64,000 nucleotides of DNA, taken from positions 28,125,613 through 28,189,612 of the forward strand of contig OX246749.1 in the NCBI GenBank assembly GCA_945910005.1, read 5' to 3'. Both the position numbers and the translations under genes were made by a program. Within the stretch, counting starts at the first letter, position 1. Every line of letters starts with the position of its first letter. The notes under the pieces were generated by a model. It was given only the letters and a program-made list of their open reading frames with translations, had not been told where the DNA came from and did no database searches. This document shows positions 44,001 to 55,348 of this stretch, piece by piece. This DNA is from Isoperla grammatica (taxonomy: Eukaryota; Arthropoda; Insecta; Plecoptera; Perlodidae).

Positions 44001-47000
44001 ATCTTTTTCATATAAATAATCCACTTCTGTTTGTGATGCATTTTGTTTTCTTTTGACTTTCTGTAGTTCTTTCCGACTGTTTCCGGTTTCCTGTTTTAAT
44101 TTGTCCAGCTGCTTGTTCCACCAAGGAACTGTCTTATACTTTTTAATTTTCTTTCGCATGGTTTTTTCACAGTAATCTATCATTGCACACGTCAGCCTTC
44201 TTTCTTTATCATCAGGCGTACTTAAGGGTGCATCATTATTCCAAACTTCATATTTGGTTTTGAGAATCCTCTCAAAAGCTTCCCAATCTGCTGTTCTAAG
44301 ATTGTAAATACTCCTTTGTGTCACCATTTCTGTCACTCCTTGTTGAACATAATGATATGTTATTCCCTTGTGGTCGCTTGTGCTGACGTCTTCCTTAACT
44401 TTCCATTGCGCGATTTGTGTATAACACTGCGAATTAACTATTGTGACGTCAATATTTGACTCACCGTTCTTGGTACTGAAAGTGAACAACGGACTGCTGG
44501 TATTTACGACGTCCAGTCTCATTTGCATGAGCGCTTGCTCAACCCTTTCTCCTCGCTCATCTTGGTGCTTCGCAAACCACAGAGGGGAGGCAGAGTTTAT
44601 GTCGGCTCCTATTATCATGTCTCTTTGTCCTGCAAAGGTTACAAGTCTCTCAATTTCCTCTATATGGGGCTCAATTTCCTTTTTTGGCGGACAGTATGCC
44701 GATGCGACTATCACTTCTCCAAAGGTCCCTTCTATTATAGCCACCGCCATATAGGGCGAGCATAAAGAGTTAACTTGCGTAACTGTGTAGTCTTTGTTGC
44801 GGATAACAATAGCCGCCCAGCATTGCTCTCCTGCTTTCTGCACAATTTTATAACCAACTCCGAAGCCTTTGATTTTGTCGTTGGTACGATAACTATAGGG
44901 TTCCTGTATCAACAGGACATCGATGTTATTCAGCTCTGCGTAGTTTCTAAGTTGCGCGATTACCGCCACCGACCTTTGAGCATTAATTTGCATAATGCTC
45001 ATCTCTTTACTTTTATTTATGGTTTTATTAGCCATAGTTAATTCGTGATATGAGCGCCTCCTTCGCTCTTTGGTATTCCGGACATTGCGGGTCTCTGTAT
45101 GAATGCTTATGGTCTCGATTCTTATTCCAGCAGTTTATACATACTGGGCTATTATCTTTTTCTGGGCATTCTTGGTGATTGTGGCCATTCTCACCACAGT
45201 ATCTACATATTCGCTCTGTTGCACTACAGGCCTTGCTTAGATGGCCATAACTCAGGCACTTGAAGCAACGTGGAACCGACAGATATTCCAGCACTCTATG
45301 TGACGTATACTTAACATATAGTCGTTCTCTGCGCATTATCTTCTGGAATAATGCTGGGTCCGTTTGAAACACTAGGTTTCTATTACCTTCCCTTCTTGTG
45401 TTTGTGGTCGAAAATAAGTATGTTATGTTCATCTTGTCTTTCTGTTCTGCGTCGATATTCTTGTCAAAGATATCGTCCACCACTTGTTCATGAGAGGTGG
45501 AATTGTGCACATCGTAGACTATTAGCCTTGGATTCCCTCTTTTCGGTTCCTTGATCTTGAATCCCAGATCCTTAAGCCTTTCACTATCTCTAAGCGTCTG
45601 AGCATCCGCTTCCGAATCCAATTCCAGGAGTACTCCCTTATCTCTTATGGTTCGGAGCTGCTTTATTTTCAGCTGTCGCATATCAGGTAGCAGTTCTGAC
45701 TCAATTTTATCTTTTATTTGCTTGCTAGATAGATCCGTTGTTTCTATTGCATCGCTTTTCAGCAGAATAACCTTCGTTTTCTGGCTCCTGGCTTTTTCTC
45801 CGTATCCCATCTGCTGGGTACTTCCTGCTTTTACAGACTCAGCATAGCTTTTATGCGTTTCTCCGGCTATTTCCTGGAGGGTTTTAACGTTATTAATGCA
45901 TTTAGCTTGCTGGTTTTTGATTTCACTTATATCTTCCTTAAGACTCTTCATGTCATCATCCTGCGTCTTACACATGTCGTTCATTTTCCGAAAGACCGAT
46001 ATTATTTGCGTTTCATTCAACTCTCTGTTTTCCTCATCTTTATTTGCCTTTTCAATAAGATCTTTCTTGATCTCTTTTAGCTCCTTAACGACTTGAGCGG
46101 TTTCCTCCCCCATCAGTCTTCTCTCGCTTAGTGCCGATTCCAGCCTCGCATTATCTAGAATAATGGCATGTACGATCGCTTGCATGTCGTAAATCATGTT
46201 AAATATAGCGTTCTTATTTGTCTGCGAGATCCGATCAACCCCGTCGACAAAGTCTCTGAGTAGCTTTTCGCTTTTGTTAAATTTATTAACCAGAGTTGCC
46301 CCTGTTTCTAATGCCTGATCCAATTGGTTATCCACCTTCCTTTTTACTTTGCTCTCCATAGCCTGCTGTGGCTGTTTCTCTCTCTGCTTCTTTTCCTCAG
46401 ATCTCTGAGTCATAGTTGACTTATTGAAAGCATCGCTGGCATTACTCCTCTCATAATAAGATGAGTCATCCGTTCCTTCATCATCAGAGTCAATTGTCCT
46501 TTCCTTCTCCATGTCCGTTTCCTTATCCTTTATCACTTTCCTCGTTATTGGTTTGTTTTGAGTGTTCATTTTTGTATCCCACGAGTGTAGACAAAATATT
46601 GGTCAACCTCTGCATAGCGCTTTACAGAAGCAAGGCTTGCGTGTCTCTCCGGGGGCTCCAAATACCCGGGGATAAGGCTAGTAGGACCGCTAATTGCACC
46701 TTCGCTTTTGTAGTACTGTCGCACATGGTGATAGACAGAATAAAATACCTGCCTCAAAATAATTGGTTTATTAACGATAAATAAAAGGGCGTGGAAAACG
46801 AGCCGCCGCCATGTTCATGGGATTTGACTTCATGGTTTATCTTTTGTGTACGCTCACCGCCTTAGCGATTGGTCTGTTGCGCATCGTCTACTGAATCGTG
46901 ACATCACAGCCGCCTCGGCGCGTTTCAGATCCCCGAGTTGAAATTTGAATCAATGCAATAACATTAAATATATTTAAAAATTCATTTTTTATTTTGGACT

Positions 47001-50000
47001 TGAACTAATACACTTTTTGAATGTGATACTATTAAACGACGTGCTTGGTTTAACAAAACAAAAATCGTACGCGTGTTGCCTATTGCTAAACCCCTTAGGT
47101 CTAACACGACATTAAGGAACATGGTACTCAAAAGAAACATTACTCGTAACATGAGTCTATGACACCAGGTGTGTAGGACGTACAACGGCCACCTGGCCTT
47201 CCCCAAGACCCAAGACGAGGCAGATGCGTTGTGGAGTATCATGACCCGATACAACGTGGTACCCTAACTGTACACCACTCGTAACATGAGTCTATGTCAC
47301 CAGGTGTGTAGGACGTACAACGGCCACCTGGCCTTCCCCAAGACCCAAGACGAGGCAGATGCGTTGTGGAGTATCATGACCCGATACAACGTGGTACCCT
47401 TACTGTACACCACTCGTATTATGAGTCTATGTCACCAGGTGTGTAGGACGTACAACGGCCACCTGGCCTTCCCCAAGACCCAAGACGAGGCAGATGCGTT
47501 GTGGAGTATCATGACCCGATACAACGTGGTACCCTTACTGTACACCACCCGTAACATGAGTCTATGTCACCAGGTGTGTAGGACGTACAACGGCCACCTG
47601 GCCTTCCCCAAGACCCAAGACGAGGCAGATGCGTTGTGGAGTATCATGACCCGATACAACGTGGTACCCTTACTGTACACCACCCGTAACATGAGTCTAT
47701 GTCACCAGGTGTGTAGGACGTACAACGGCCACCTGGCCTTCCCCAAGACCCAAGACGAGGCAGATGCGTTGTGGAGTATCATGACCCGATACAACGTGGT
47801 ACCCTTACTGTACACCACCCGTAACATGAGTCTATGTCACCAGGTGTGTAGGACGTACAACGGCCACCTGGCCTTCCCCAAGACCCAAGACGAGGCAGAT
47901 GCGTTGTGGAGTATCATGACCCGATACAACGTGGTACCCTTACTGTACACCACTCGTAACATGAGTCTAAGTCACCAGGTGTGTAGGACGTACAACAGCC
48001 ACCTGGCCTTCCCCAAGACCCAAGACGAGGCAGATGCGTTGTGGAGTATCATGACCCGATACAACGTGGTACCCTTACTGTACACCACTCGGAACATGAG
48101 TCTATGTCACCAGGTGTGTAGGACGTACAACGGCCACCTGGCCTTCCCCAAGACCCAAGACGAGGCAGATGCGTTGTGGAGTATCATGACCCGATACAAC
48201 GTGGTACCCTTACTGTACACCACTCGTAACATGAGTCTATGTCACCAGGTGTGTAGGACGTACAACGGCCACCTGGCCTTCCCCAAGACCCAAGACGAGG
48301 CAGATGCGTTGTGGAGTATCATGACCCGATACAACGTGGTACCCTTACTGTACACCACCCGTAACATGAGTCTATGTCACCAGGTGTGTAGGACGTACAA
48401 CGGCCACCTGGCCTTCCCCAAGACCCAAGACGAGGCAGATGCGTTGTGGAGTATCATGACCCGATACAACGTGGTACCCTTACTGTACACCACCCGTAAC
48501 ATGAGTCTATGTCACCAGGTGTGTAGGACGTACAACGGCCACCTGGCCTTCCCCAAGACCCAAGACGAGGCAGATGCGTTGTGGAGTATCATGACCCGAT
48601 ACAACGTGGTACCCTTACTGTACACCACTCGTAACATGAGTCTATGTCACCAGGTGTGTAGGACGTACAACGGCCACCTGGCCTTCCCCAAGACCCAAGA
48701 CGAGGCAGATGCGTTGTGGAGTATCATGACCCGATACAACGTGGTACCCTTACTGTACACCACTCGTAACATGAGTCTATGTCACCAGGTGTGTAGGACG
48801 TACAACGGCCACCTGGCCTTCCCCAAGACCCAAGACGAGGCAGATGCGTTGTGGAGTATCATGACCCGATACAACGTGGTACCCTTACTGTACACCACTC
48901 GTAACATGAGTCTATGTCACCAGGTGTGTAGGACGTACAACGGCCACCTGGCCTTCCCCAAGACCCAAGACGAGGCAGATGCGTTGTGGAGTATCATGAC
49001 CCGATACAACGTGGTACCCTTACTGTACACCACTCGTAACATGAGTCTATGTCACCAGGTGTGTAGGACGTACAACGGCCACCTGGCCTTCCCCAAGACC
49101 CAAGACGAGGCAGATGCGTTGTGGAGTATCATGACCCGATACAACGTGCAACAGGTCCACGCCGGCTTCCACGACCAGTTCGTAGAGGGCGAGTATTACA
49201 CAGCCAAAGGTACGATGGACGTTCATAGTCGGGCATTGCTCTCTGACAACGGGTCAAGTTCCCGCCGTACCCTAGATGTGTGTTTGAGACACTTTTCTCT
49301 CCAGGTAGACTGATGAACGAAACGAGCTTCAACAAGTGGTCGGTCGGGGCCCCCGTTGGTGGTTCATCGCTCAACTGCGGTGGACTAAGAGGTGATGGTC
49401 TGGTGGACGTGGCTTGCAAGGACATCTTACCGTCCATCTGTGAAGAGAACGAGCCGTAAGTCCCTCTTTTTCACAATTTCTCTCTTCCTGTAAATTTTTC
49501 TTTTGACAAGTTTTACCACATACACGAGTAATTCCTGAATAATTTTATATTATTTAATGTATGTTTTAGTCATTTAATATGTCGTTAAGTTGTAAATATG
49601 AAATGGTCACCAGCTGTTCATAAATATGTTATAAAGTTCTGAATTGTACAACAGATACCTTATAAGTGATTATTATGTCAGTTTTGGATGTATTATTGCA
49701 GTGGCGGCTCGTGGGGTTTGAAATGTGTAGGGCCCAAATCAGTTAACATTTAAAAAAGGCAGTTATTGTCTTCAATTAGAAGATAATATAGAACAGCACA
49801 TGCAAACTTACCTGATAATTTAATGTCTGTGTACTAGTGCTAAGAAGTTACTTTTTGAAGTCTATTTTTAATTTGGCATACCTGAGTTATACACAAGTCA
49901 GGCATTGGTCGGCCTAATGTCTTTGCTATTAGTCTCTTTTCAAACTTCAAACTTTTATGTTTTATGTGCCTCACCTCGTTCATTTTGTTTGACTTTTACT

Positions 50001-50936
50001 ACAAAGTCAAAAGCGACACATCACACAGTGACACAACACAACACGCACACGCACTACACTATAGAACAAAGACAACTACCTGTCTACACACAACTGACAA
50101 CACCACGCCCACACGTACTTACATAAACGGTGCCTCGCTCCGTACTGGGGCTATCAAAAAAACATGCTCATTCGTCATGTAAAATCTGCCGTCTCCACTC
50201 ACTTATCAGCGGAAAAACGTAACTGCGCATGCGCGGTATGAGTGTTATCGGCGTGGTCTCCCCCCCCCTCGGGGAATCACAAGGTAACAAACTGCAAGAC
50301 GCGATAAACCCAAAGACGCAGCGGTGAGCGATAACCCAAAACGTAATCTTAACGACCTCTGTCGGAGACTTCGGGTACCGCCGTCTGCCTGGATAAGTCA
50401 GCGCACCGCGCTTTATTTGAATGTGCACATTACAATGACAAAATTTTCGATCTTTATGTAAACATACCACAAAACCACACGTCATTTAATGTGAGTGATT
50501 GTTGGTGGTTGGCGGGTGGGCAGGGAGGGCACATGCCCGTGTGCCCTTATGGACGAGCCGCCCCTGTATTATTGTTTGTGCAATACTTAATACCGTTCCA
50601 CAATTTATTCTCAGTATTTCACTATTCGTTAATGTTAAGCGTAGTTATTAGCTGCATTTTACAAGTTGAAAATCACATCTTCCAGTTCTGGCCCCGCCGC
50701 ATTCCTGGACTACCAGTACATTGAGGGTCACGGGTTCTACAAGTCATATCCAAGGGCGTCTTATTGGCCTGACGCAATGAAGACCTGCTACAACGAAGGA
50801 TCCCACCTGTTGCTTCTCAACTCAGAAGAGGAACACACGACCGTGCTCGCAAAGTTGAACCTCACAAATACCTTGATACGTGTGTGGATCGGTGCTCACC
50901 ATCTCCACGCGGACCGAGACTTCGTCACCATCTTCG
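34872..50936 (+). CDS. Secreted two-domain C-type lectin, LPS-binding/immulectin-like (exons 1-4, 3' end not found)
   Basis: The coding parts are 34872-35036, 49059-49209, 49305-49455 and 50686-50936. Splice phases agree at every junction (0, 1, 2), and each intron starts with GT and ends with AG. The product has a cleavable signal peptide and a first C-type lectin domain with the usual four cysteines (exon 2 VC, exon 3 NC, AC, IC) plus an NKWSVG-type core. A second domain starts at about residue 160, with GFYKSYPRASYW, A-x3-C, GSHLLLLNS and VWIGAH. Domain 1 has GAPVGG where a sugar-binding EPN or QPD would be, so calcium-dependent sugar binding by it is doubtful. The likely role is a secreted pattern-recognition lectin in hemolymph. 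Domain 2 stops at exon 4; no later exon was recognised. Confidence 0.85.
35037..35844 (+). other. First part of lectin intron 1
   Basis: About 800 bases of intron with no supported ORF or RNA. It ends at the left copy of the 15-bp target duplication of the R1-clade insertions. A TAGGCCTA-type tract lies near 35485-35545. Confidence 0.6.
35845..35859. repeat. 15-bp target site duplication, left copy
   Basis: CGCTTTTGTAGTACT directly precedes the poly(T) (minus-strand poly(A)) of R1-clade element B. The identical 15 bases occur at 46703-46717 on the other side of both insertions. Confidence 0.92.
35860..39406 (-). mobile_element. R1-clade retrotransposon B, 5'-truncated
   Basis: A minus-strand element ending in a 15-base poly(A) run at 35860-35874, with a 3' UTR of about 800 bp rich in AAG/GAA words. 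The 5' end is truncated inside the endonuclease at 39406, at a sequence (TGCTTTTGAAGTACT on the plus strand) that matches the target site at 13 of 15 bases. Protein similarity to element A is moderate, so it is a different family of the same clade. Confidence 0.86.
36687..39405 (-). pseudogene. ORF2 of R1-clade element B (EN end, RT, C-terminal finger)
   Basis: In minus-strand order: the end of the endonuclease with SNIDITLANRR and STSDHRAIYF (39092-39405), the linker and N-terminal RT with SADKPANRVESYRPISLL (38216-39046), and the catalytic region with FVDIAGAFDSVWW, GCPQGSIIGPTAWN and CYADDKAII (37611-38216). The C-terminal domain follows, with the finger CRCGAPEDVRHILLEC (36687-37529). Frame breaks at about 39050, 38216 and 37570 leave it inactive. 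The SDH and CYADD blocks are intact. Confidence 0.86.
39990..40690 (-). repeat. Tandem repeats of about 177 bp in the 3' UTR of element A
   Basis: GACTG(C/T)ATGCCCTGG recurs at 40111, 40293 and 40468 with a diverged fourth copy at 40644 (spacing 182, 175 and 176 bp). On the minus strand the units read as Lys/Glu/Arg-rich protein, but no motif supports coding. Confidence 0.78.
40817..45035 (-). pseudogene. ORF2 of R1-clade element A (EN, RT, finger), interrupted
   Basis: The ATG at 45033-45035 overlaps the ORF1 stop. The endonuclease is complete, with MQINAQRS, LLIQEPYS, IGADINSASPLWF, ESNIDVTIVN and STSDHKGI. A stop at about 43587, then a frame change near 43290 linked to a short direct duplication (GGTACTACAAT), split the protein. 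From 43196 the RT continues with GCPQGSILGPLAWN and CYADDKVIIIKG down to the finger CRCGDREDI. At that point a LINE is inserted (41127-42047). The true C-terminus resumes at about 41120 (CHVLQDCELYSDIRKEHL) and ends DVYSEEEEDEDW at 40817. Confidence 0.88.
41127..42047 (-). mobile_element. LINE fragment nested in ORF2 of element A
   Basis: A 5'-truncated minus-strand insertion with the RT C-terminal part (SVKYLGVIIDKTLTFNEH, HFEYAATIMFSMS, ending FVKREFPLGV at 41397). A 270-bp 3' UTR and an (AATAC)n tail at 41127-41152 follow. The entry point is inside the CRCG finger of the host element. The junction lies in GAAGACA-type microhomology, and the host frame continues into the insert, so one chimeric ORF of 599 codons spans both. 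Few or no target bases are duplicated. Confidence 0.84.
45028..46569 (-). CDS. ORF1 (gag-like) of R1-clade element A
   Basis: An intact ORF of 513 codons. The N-terminal half is charged and coiled-coil-like (residues about 50-250, rich in Lys/Glu). A middle domain contains KQLRTIRDKGVLLELDSEADA, resembling the RRM-like part of R1/Jockey gag proteins. Residues about 436-500 hold CCHC zinc knuckles (CFKCLSYGHLSKAC, CRYCGENGHNHQEC) followed by a third, irregular Cys/His cluster. Its role is to bind element RNA and form the RNP. Its stop overlaps the ORF2 start by 8 bases, as expected for coupled re-initiation in this clade. Confidence 0.88.
   Translation of the reverse strand: MNTQNKPITRKVIKDKETDMEKERTIDSDDEGTDDSSYYERSNASDAFNKSTMTQRSEEKKQREKQPQQAMESKVKRKVDNQLDQALETGATLVNKFNKSEKLLRDFVDGVDRISQTNKNAIFNMIYDMQAIVHAIILDNARLESALSERRLMGEETAQVVKELKEIKKDLIEKANKDEENRELNETQIISVFRKMNDMCKTQDDDMKSLKEDISEIKNQQAKCINNVKTLQEIAGETHKSYAESVKAGSTQQMGYGEKARSQKTKVILLKSDAIETTDLSSKQIKDKIESELLPDMRQLKIKQLRTIRDKGVLLELDSEADAQTLRDSERLKDLGFKIKEPKRGNPRLIVYDVHNSTSHEQVVDDIFDKNIDAEQKDKMNITYLFSTTNTRREGNRNLVFQTDPALFQKIMRRERLYVKYTSHRVLEYLSVPRCFKCLSYGHLSKACSATERICRYCGENGHNHQECPEKDNSPVCINCWNKNRDHKHSYRDPQCPEYQRAKEALISRINYG
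46703..46717. repeat. 15-bp target site duplication, right copy
   Basis: CGCTTTTGTAGTACT, identical to 35845-35859, immediately beyond the 5' end of element A. Confidence 0.92.
46718..47123 (+). other. Second part of lectin intron 1
   Basis: About 400 bases with no supported ORF or RNA, leading to the exon 2 array. The last bases before the array (GGTACTCAAAAG...) resemble the intronic part of each array unit and mark the left duplication breakpoint. Confidence 0.6.
47124..49148 (+). repeat. Fifteen tandem copies of the lectin exon 2 start (135-bp period)
   Basis: Unit reference points (ATGAGTCTATG) occur every 135 bases from 47151 to 49041. Each unit has a 3' splice acceptor (TATGTCACCAG) followed by 90 coding bases (VCRTYNGHLAF to RYNV), then 45 bases ending in the next acceptor. 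Units are almost identical; unit 7 (47961) has two changes (Cys to Ser, Gly to Ser). Unit 1 ends in TAA (47264-47266) where the others have TTA. Only the fifteenth unit continues into real exon 2 sequence. As 135 is a multiple of three, units 2-15 form one open frame of 14 repeats. Confidence 0.93.
49059..49209 (+). CDS. Lectin exon 2 (domain 1, first half)
   Basis: 151 bases after the acceptor CACCAG of the last array unit, ending GCCAAAG before GTACGA. Encodes VCRTYNGHLAFPKTQDEADA and HAGFHDQFVEGEYYTAK, the conserved first half of a C-type lectin domain. Phase 0 in, phase 1 out. Confidence 0.88.
49305..49455 (+). CDS. Lectin exon 3 (domain 1, second half)
   Basis: 151 bases between acceptor TTTTCTCTCCAG and donor GTAAGT. 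Encodes RLMNETSFNKWSVGAPVGG, NCGGLRGDG and ACKDILPSICEENE, the disulfide-bearing end of a C-type lectin domain. Confidence 0.88.
49699..50566. mobile_element. Non-autonomous hAT element in lectin intron 3
   Basis: The inverted ends CAGTGGCGGCTCGTG and CAGGGGCGGCTCGTC (reverse strand) are bracketed by a perfect 8-bp duplication, TATTATTG (49691-49698 and 50567-50574). The 868-bp interior has no transposase. The 8-bp duplication and CAG-type ends are diagnostic of hAT. Confidence 0.9.
50686..50936 (+). CDS. Lectin exon 4 (domain 2, first half)
   Basis: 251 bases from acceptor CATCTTCCAG to donor GTATGA. The split codon CC+T with exon 3 gives Pro. Encodes GHGFYKSYPRASYWPDAMKT, GSHLLLLNSEEEHT and VWIGAHHLHADRDFVTIF. 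Intron phase 1 out. The remaining half of domain 2 is not identified. Confidence 0.85.
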
Positions 50937-53075
<2,139 letters not shown>

Positions 53076-53210
53076 ATTTTTTGTTTTCTCTGCCATACAT
53101 TATTAACGTCCTCAAAATTGTTTTCCGTCAGCATTTAGTTCTTTTGTTTCAGTTTTGAGAAAAATATATCCTTTTGGAACAACGTTTTCTCTCCCCTATC
53201 GGTCCATTTA

Positions 53211-53211
<1 letters not shown>

Positions 53212-53263
<52 letters not shown>

Positions 53264-53286
53264 CACACACACACACACACACACAC
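53212..53286. repeat. Compound (AAT)n(AC)n repeat at the 5' border of the Tx1 element
   Basis: About 50 bp of AAT repeat followed by about 26 bp of AC repeat, ending where the Tx1-type element 5' UTR begins. Confidence 0.93.
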
Positions 53287-53540
53287 TTCAGACCTCGTCG
53301 CGAGCGGACGTGTTTCACGATCGCTCCCGCTTCCTGTGTTATTTCCCGTGTTGTTTTATTTGCGTAGCGGTGCGAGGCAGCTCAGTCGTTTGCTGAGTCT
53401 ATCCGCCCCCTGCGACTGCACGGAAAACTGTCTGTGTGTTTCTCGTTGTGCATTTTGCAATATATTGTTTTCAATTCTCATTCACTTTTTTCTCCTCTTT
53501 CATTTGGTGTCGTTAATTTTGATGTTTTTGGGTGCTCGCA

Positions 53541-55331
53541 ATGAGCAACCCAAGGCCTCAGGATTTTCTAAAATCCAAGGCGTTGTTGGGTCCGACAACG
53601 AAGGATGGGCGAGGCAAGCCCTCAAAAGTAACCCTGACCCGTAAAGGTCAAACCGAGCCGACTGTGCTCCCTGTTCACAGGGGGCTTAAGGTCTCGACTA
53701 CCATCGGCCCTGTAGTGGATGCCTTCAGTGCACTGGCGGCACCCAGTACTGACCCCAAAAACGTTAGTGAGCTGGCTCAACCAGCCATTCGCCCCGTGAC
53801 CGTCCTAGCTGTCCCCAAGATGGACAGACGCCCACAGCTCAGCCGTTCACTGTCGGACATCCCGACAGTGACCAACACTGACGAGGCTGTGAATACAGTA
53901 GTGGCTGGTTCATCCAGCGCACAACAGTTGGCGTCAGCCTCATCGACCCCCGCAACCCAGGTGGTCCCACCAACCTTTCCACTGGGGGCTGCGTCCCCTA
54001 GCGTAACAACCCCCATGGCGCAGGCCTTGCTCTTGGGGGCGGGCCAGCAGCGTCGCGGTCGCGACGGTCCGTCTGGGCCCTGCTTTGGTCCGCCGTGTTC
54101 CAAGAAGGACCAGGCAATACTGTTCCCTTCCATCGATCATGTCACCATCTCGCAGTACTTGCGGTCCCTGGCAGACCTCATTGGGGGCAAAAACATAACT
54201 TTTGCCTCCAGGTTGTCGCAGGGCCGTGTGTGCTGCTACTTAAAATCCAAGGCCTTGGTGGACTCTTTCATGCTGGACCACGGAGGTATATCGATCAAGG
54301 ACCAATTTTTGTCTGCGCGCAGGCTGGTCACCCCCGCTGAGCGTTTGGTGCTGTCCAATGTTAGCCCCTACATCCCGCACCACGCCGTCGAGGCCGAGCT
54401 GACAAAACTTGTTAGGCTTGTGTCACCTATGGCATACATTACCGTGGGCTTGAAAGAGGCTGACATTGGTCACGTCTTCAGTTTTAGACGACAGATCTTT
54501 GTCGTCAAAGCTGAGAACGTCAATCTTCCCGACTCCATCGTAGTAGGACACGATGGAGAACGTAACCGTGTCTTCCTCAGCTTTGACGACGTCAAATGCT
54601 TCAAGTGCAGGCTAACTGGACATATTGCCAGAACATGCACTGCCAACATTGGTACCAAGAAAAGGTCTGCGGTAGAGACTGAAAGCCAAACGGCTAGAGG
54701 CGAAAACAAGAGAAAGATTCTTGTGGAATTGGGTGAGAGTGCTTCGGCCACCACTTTGACGCCAAGCGATGAAACCTTCCCACCAGCTCCGGTTGCGACC
54801 GACGCAGCTTGTGCCCTGGATGCAATGGAAACTAATGATGCAGATCTTAGCGTTGACACTGGGACGCCGCACCAGCTCGAACCGGTGCTGGATGAACCGG
54901 TTTACACTCAGGTCAAGACAAAGAAAAAACCAAGGAGCAACTCTCCGGCCAAGAAGCGTCCACGTCAAGAAGAAAGGGCGTCTCCTGGTGAGGCAACCGT
55001 GACCCTGGCTGCGGTGGAGCTACTTGACAGTGGGGAGGCTGGAAAGACGCTGTCCACTAGCGCTTTTCTACAGTTCTTAGCGGACGTGAAGGGCAACGAT
55101 CAGCCATTCAAGGTTGCCCGCCGTTTCACGAACGACATTACCGGGCTGGTTTTTATGCTGACATCAGTTCTTCCGGTCTTGAAAAATGATCGTGCAATCA
55201 ACCAACGTTCACGACGCCTTGTTGCCACTCTAAAGAAGGCACAGGCGTACTTTGACGCGACCGGAGAAGACGAGGTAATCCTATTTCGATCCACCTCTCT
55301 GGAAAGTGTCAGTTCCACTGGATTAGAGTAA
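53541..55331 (+). CDS. ORF1 (gag-like) of the Tx1-type element
   Basis: An intact ORF of 596 codons from the ATG at 53541 (MSNPRPQDF). The N-terminal 180 residues are low-complexity, rich in Pro/Ala/Thr/Ser. The middle part contains FPSIDHVTISQYLRSLADL, FASRLSQGRVCCYLKSK and a FVVKAENVNLPD segment, consistent with an RNA-binding gag core. A single CCHC knuckle (CFKCRLTGHIARTC) is at about residue 355. The C-terminal 200 residues are acidic/basic linker plus a folded segment ending SVSSTGLE. It is an RNA-binding component of the element RNP. Confidence 0.85.
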   Translation: MSNPRPQDFLKSKALLGPTTKDGRGKPSKVTLTRKGQTEPTVLPVHRGLKVSTTIGPVVDAFSALAAPSTDPKNVSELAQPAIRPVTVLAVPKMDRRPQLSRSLSDIPTVTNTDEAVNTVVAGSSSAQQLASASSTPATQVVPPTFPLGAASPSVTTPMAQALLLGAGQQRRGRDGPSGPCFGPPCSKKDQAILFPSIDHVTISQYLRSLADLIGGKNITFASRLSQGRVCCYLKSKALVDSFMLDHGGISIKDQFLSARRLVTPAERLVLSNVSPYIPHHAVEAELTKLVRLVSPMAYITVGLKEADIGHVFSFRRQIFVVKAENVNLPDSIVVGHDGERNRVFLSFDDVKCFKCRLTGHIARTCTANIGTKKRSAVETESQTARGENKRKILVELGESASATTLTPSDETFPPAPVATDAACALDAMETNDADLSVDTGTPHQLEPVLDEPVYTQVKTKKKPRSNSPAKKRPRQEERASPGEATVTLAAVELLDSGEAGKTLSTSAFLQFLADVKGNDQPFKVARRFTNDITGLVFMLTSVLPVLKNDRAINQRSRRLVATLKKAQAYFDATGEDEVILFRSTSLESVSSTGLE

Positions 55332-55348
55332 AAAAACCTGTCACCAAC

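Larger units (their letters stand above)
39406..46702 (-). mobile_element. R1-clade retrotransposon A, near full length, with nested insertion
   Basis: Runs from a 5' UTR of about 130 bp (46570-46702) through ORF1 and ORF2 (overlapping by 8 bases at ATGGCTAA), a 1.4-kb 3' UTR with tandem repeats, and a 23-base poly(A) run (39406-39428). The 5' end touches the 15-bp target copy at 46703-46717. The 3' end touches the truncated 5' end of element B. Another LINE is inserted in the end of ORF2 (41127-42047). Confidence 0.9.

Noticed and set aside
35860..46702. R1 insertion marking a ribosomal RNA gene
   Set aside because: No 28S-like sequence was recognised at the flanks, and the flanking DNA is lectin intron 1.
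47124..49148. CRISPR array or protein-repeat gene of 675 residues
   Set aside because: The units are identical throughout with no variable spacers, the host is eukaryotic, and the unit contains an intron end plus a lectin exon start. Tandem exon duplication fits better.
53777..54133. Minus-strand ORFs opposite the Tx1-type ORF1 and ORF2
   Set aside because: They are shadow frames of GC-rich coding DNA with no motif of their own.
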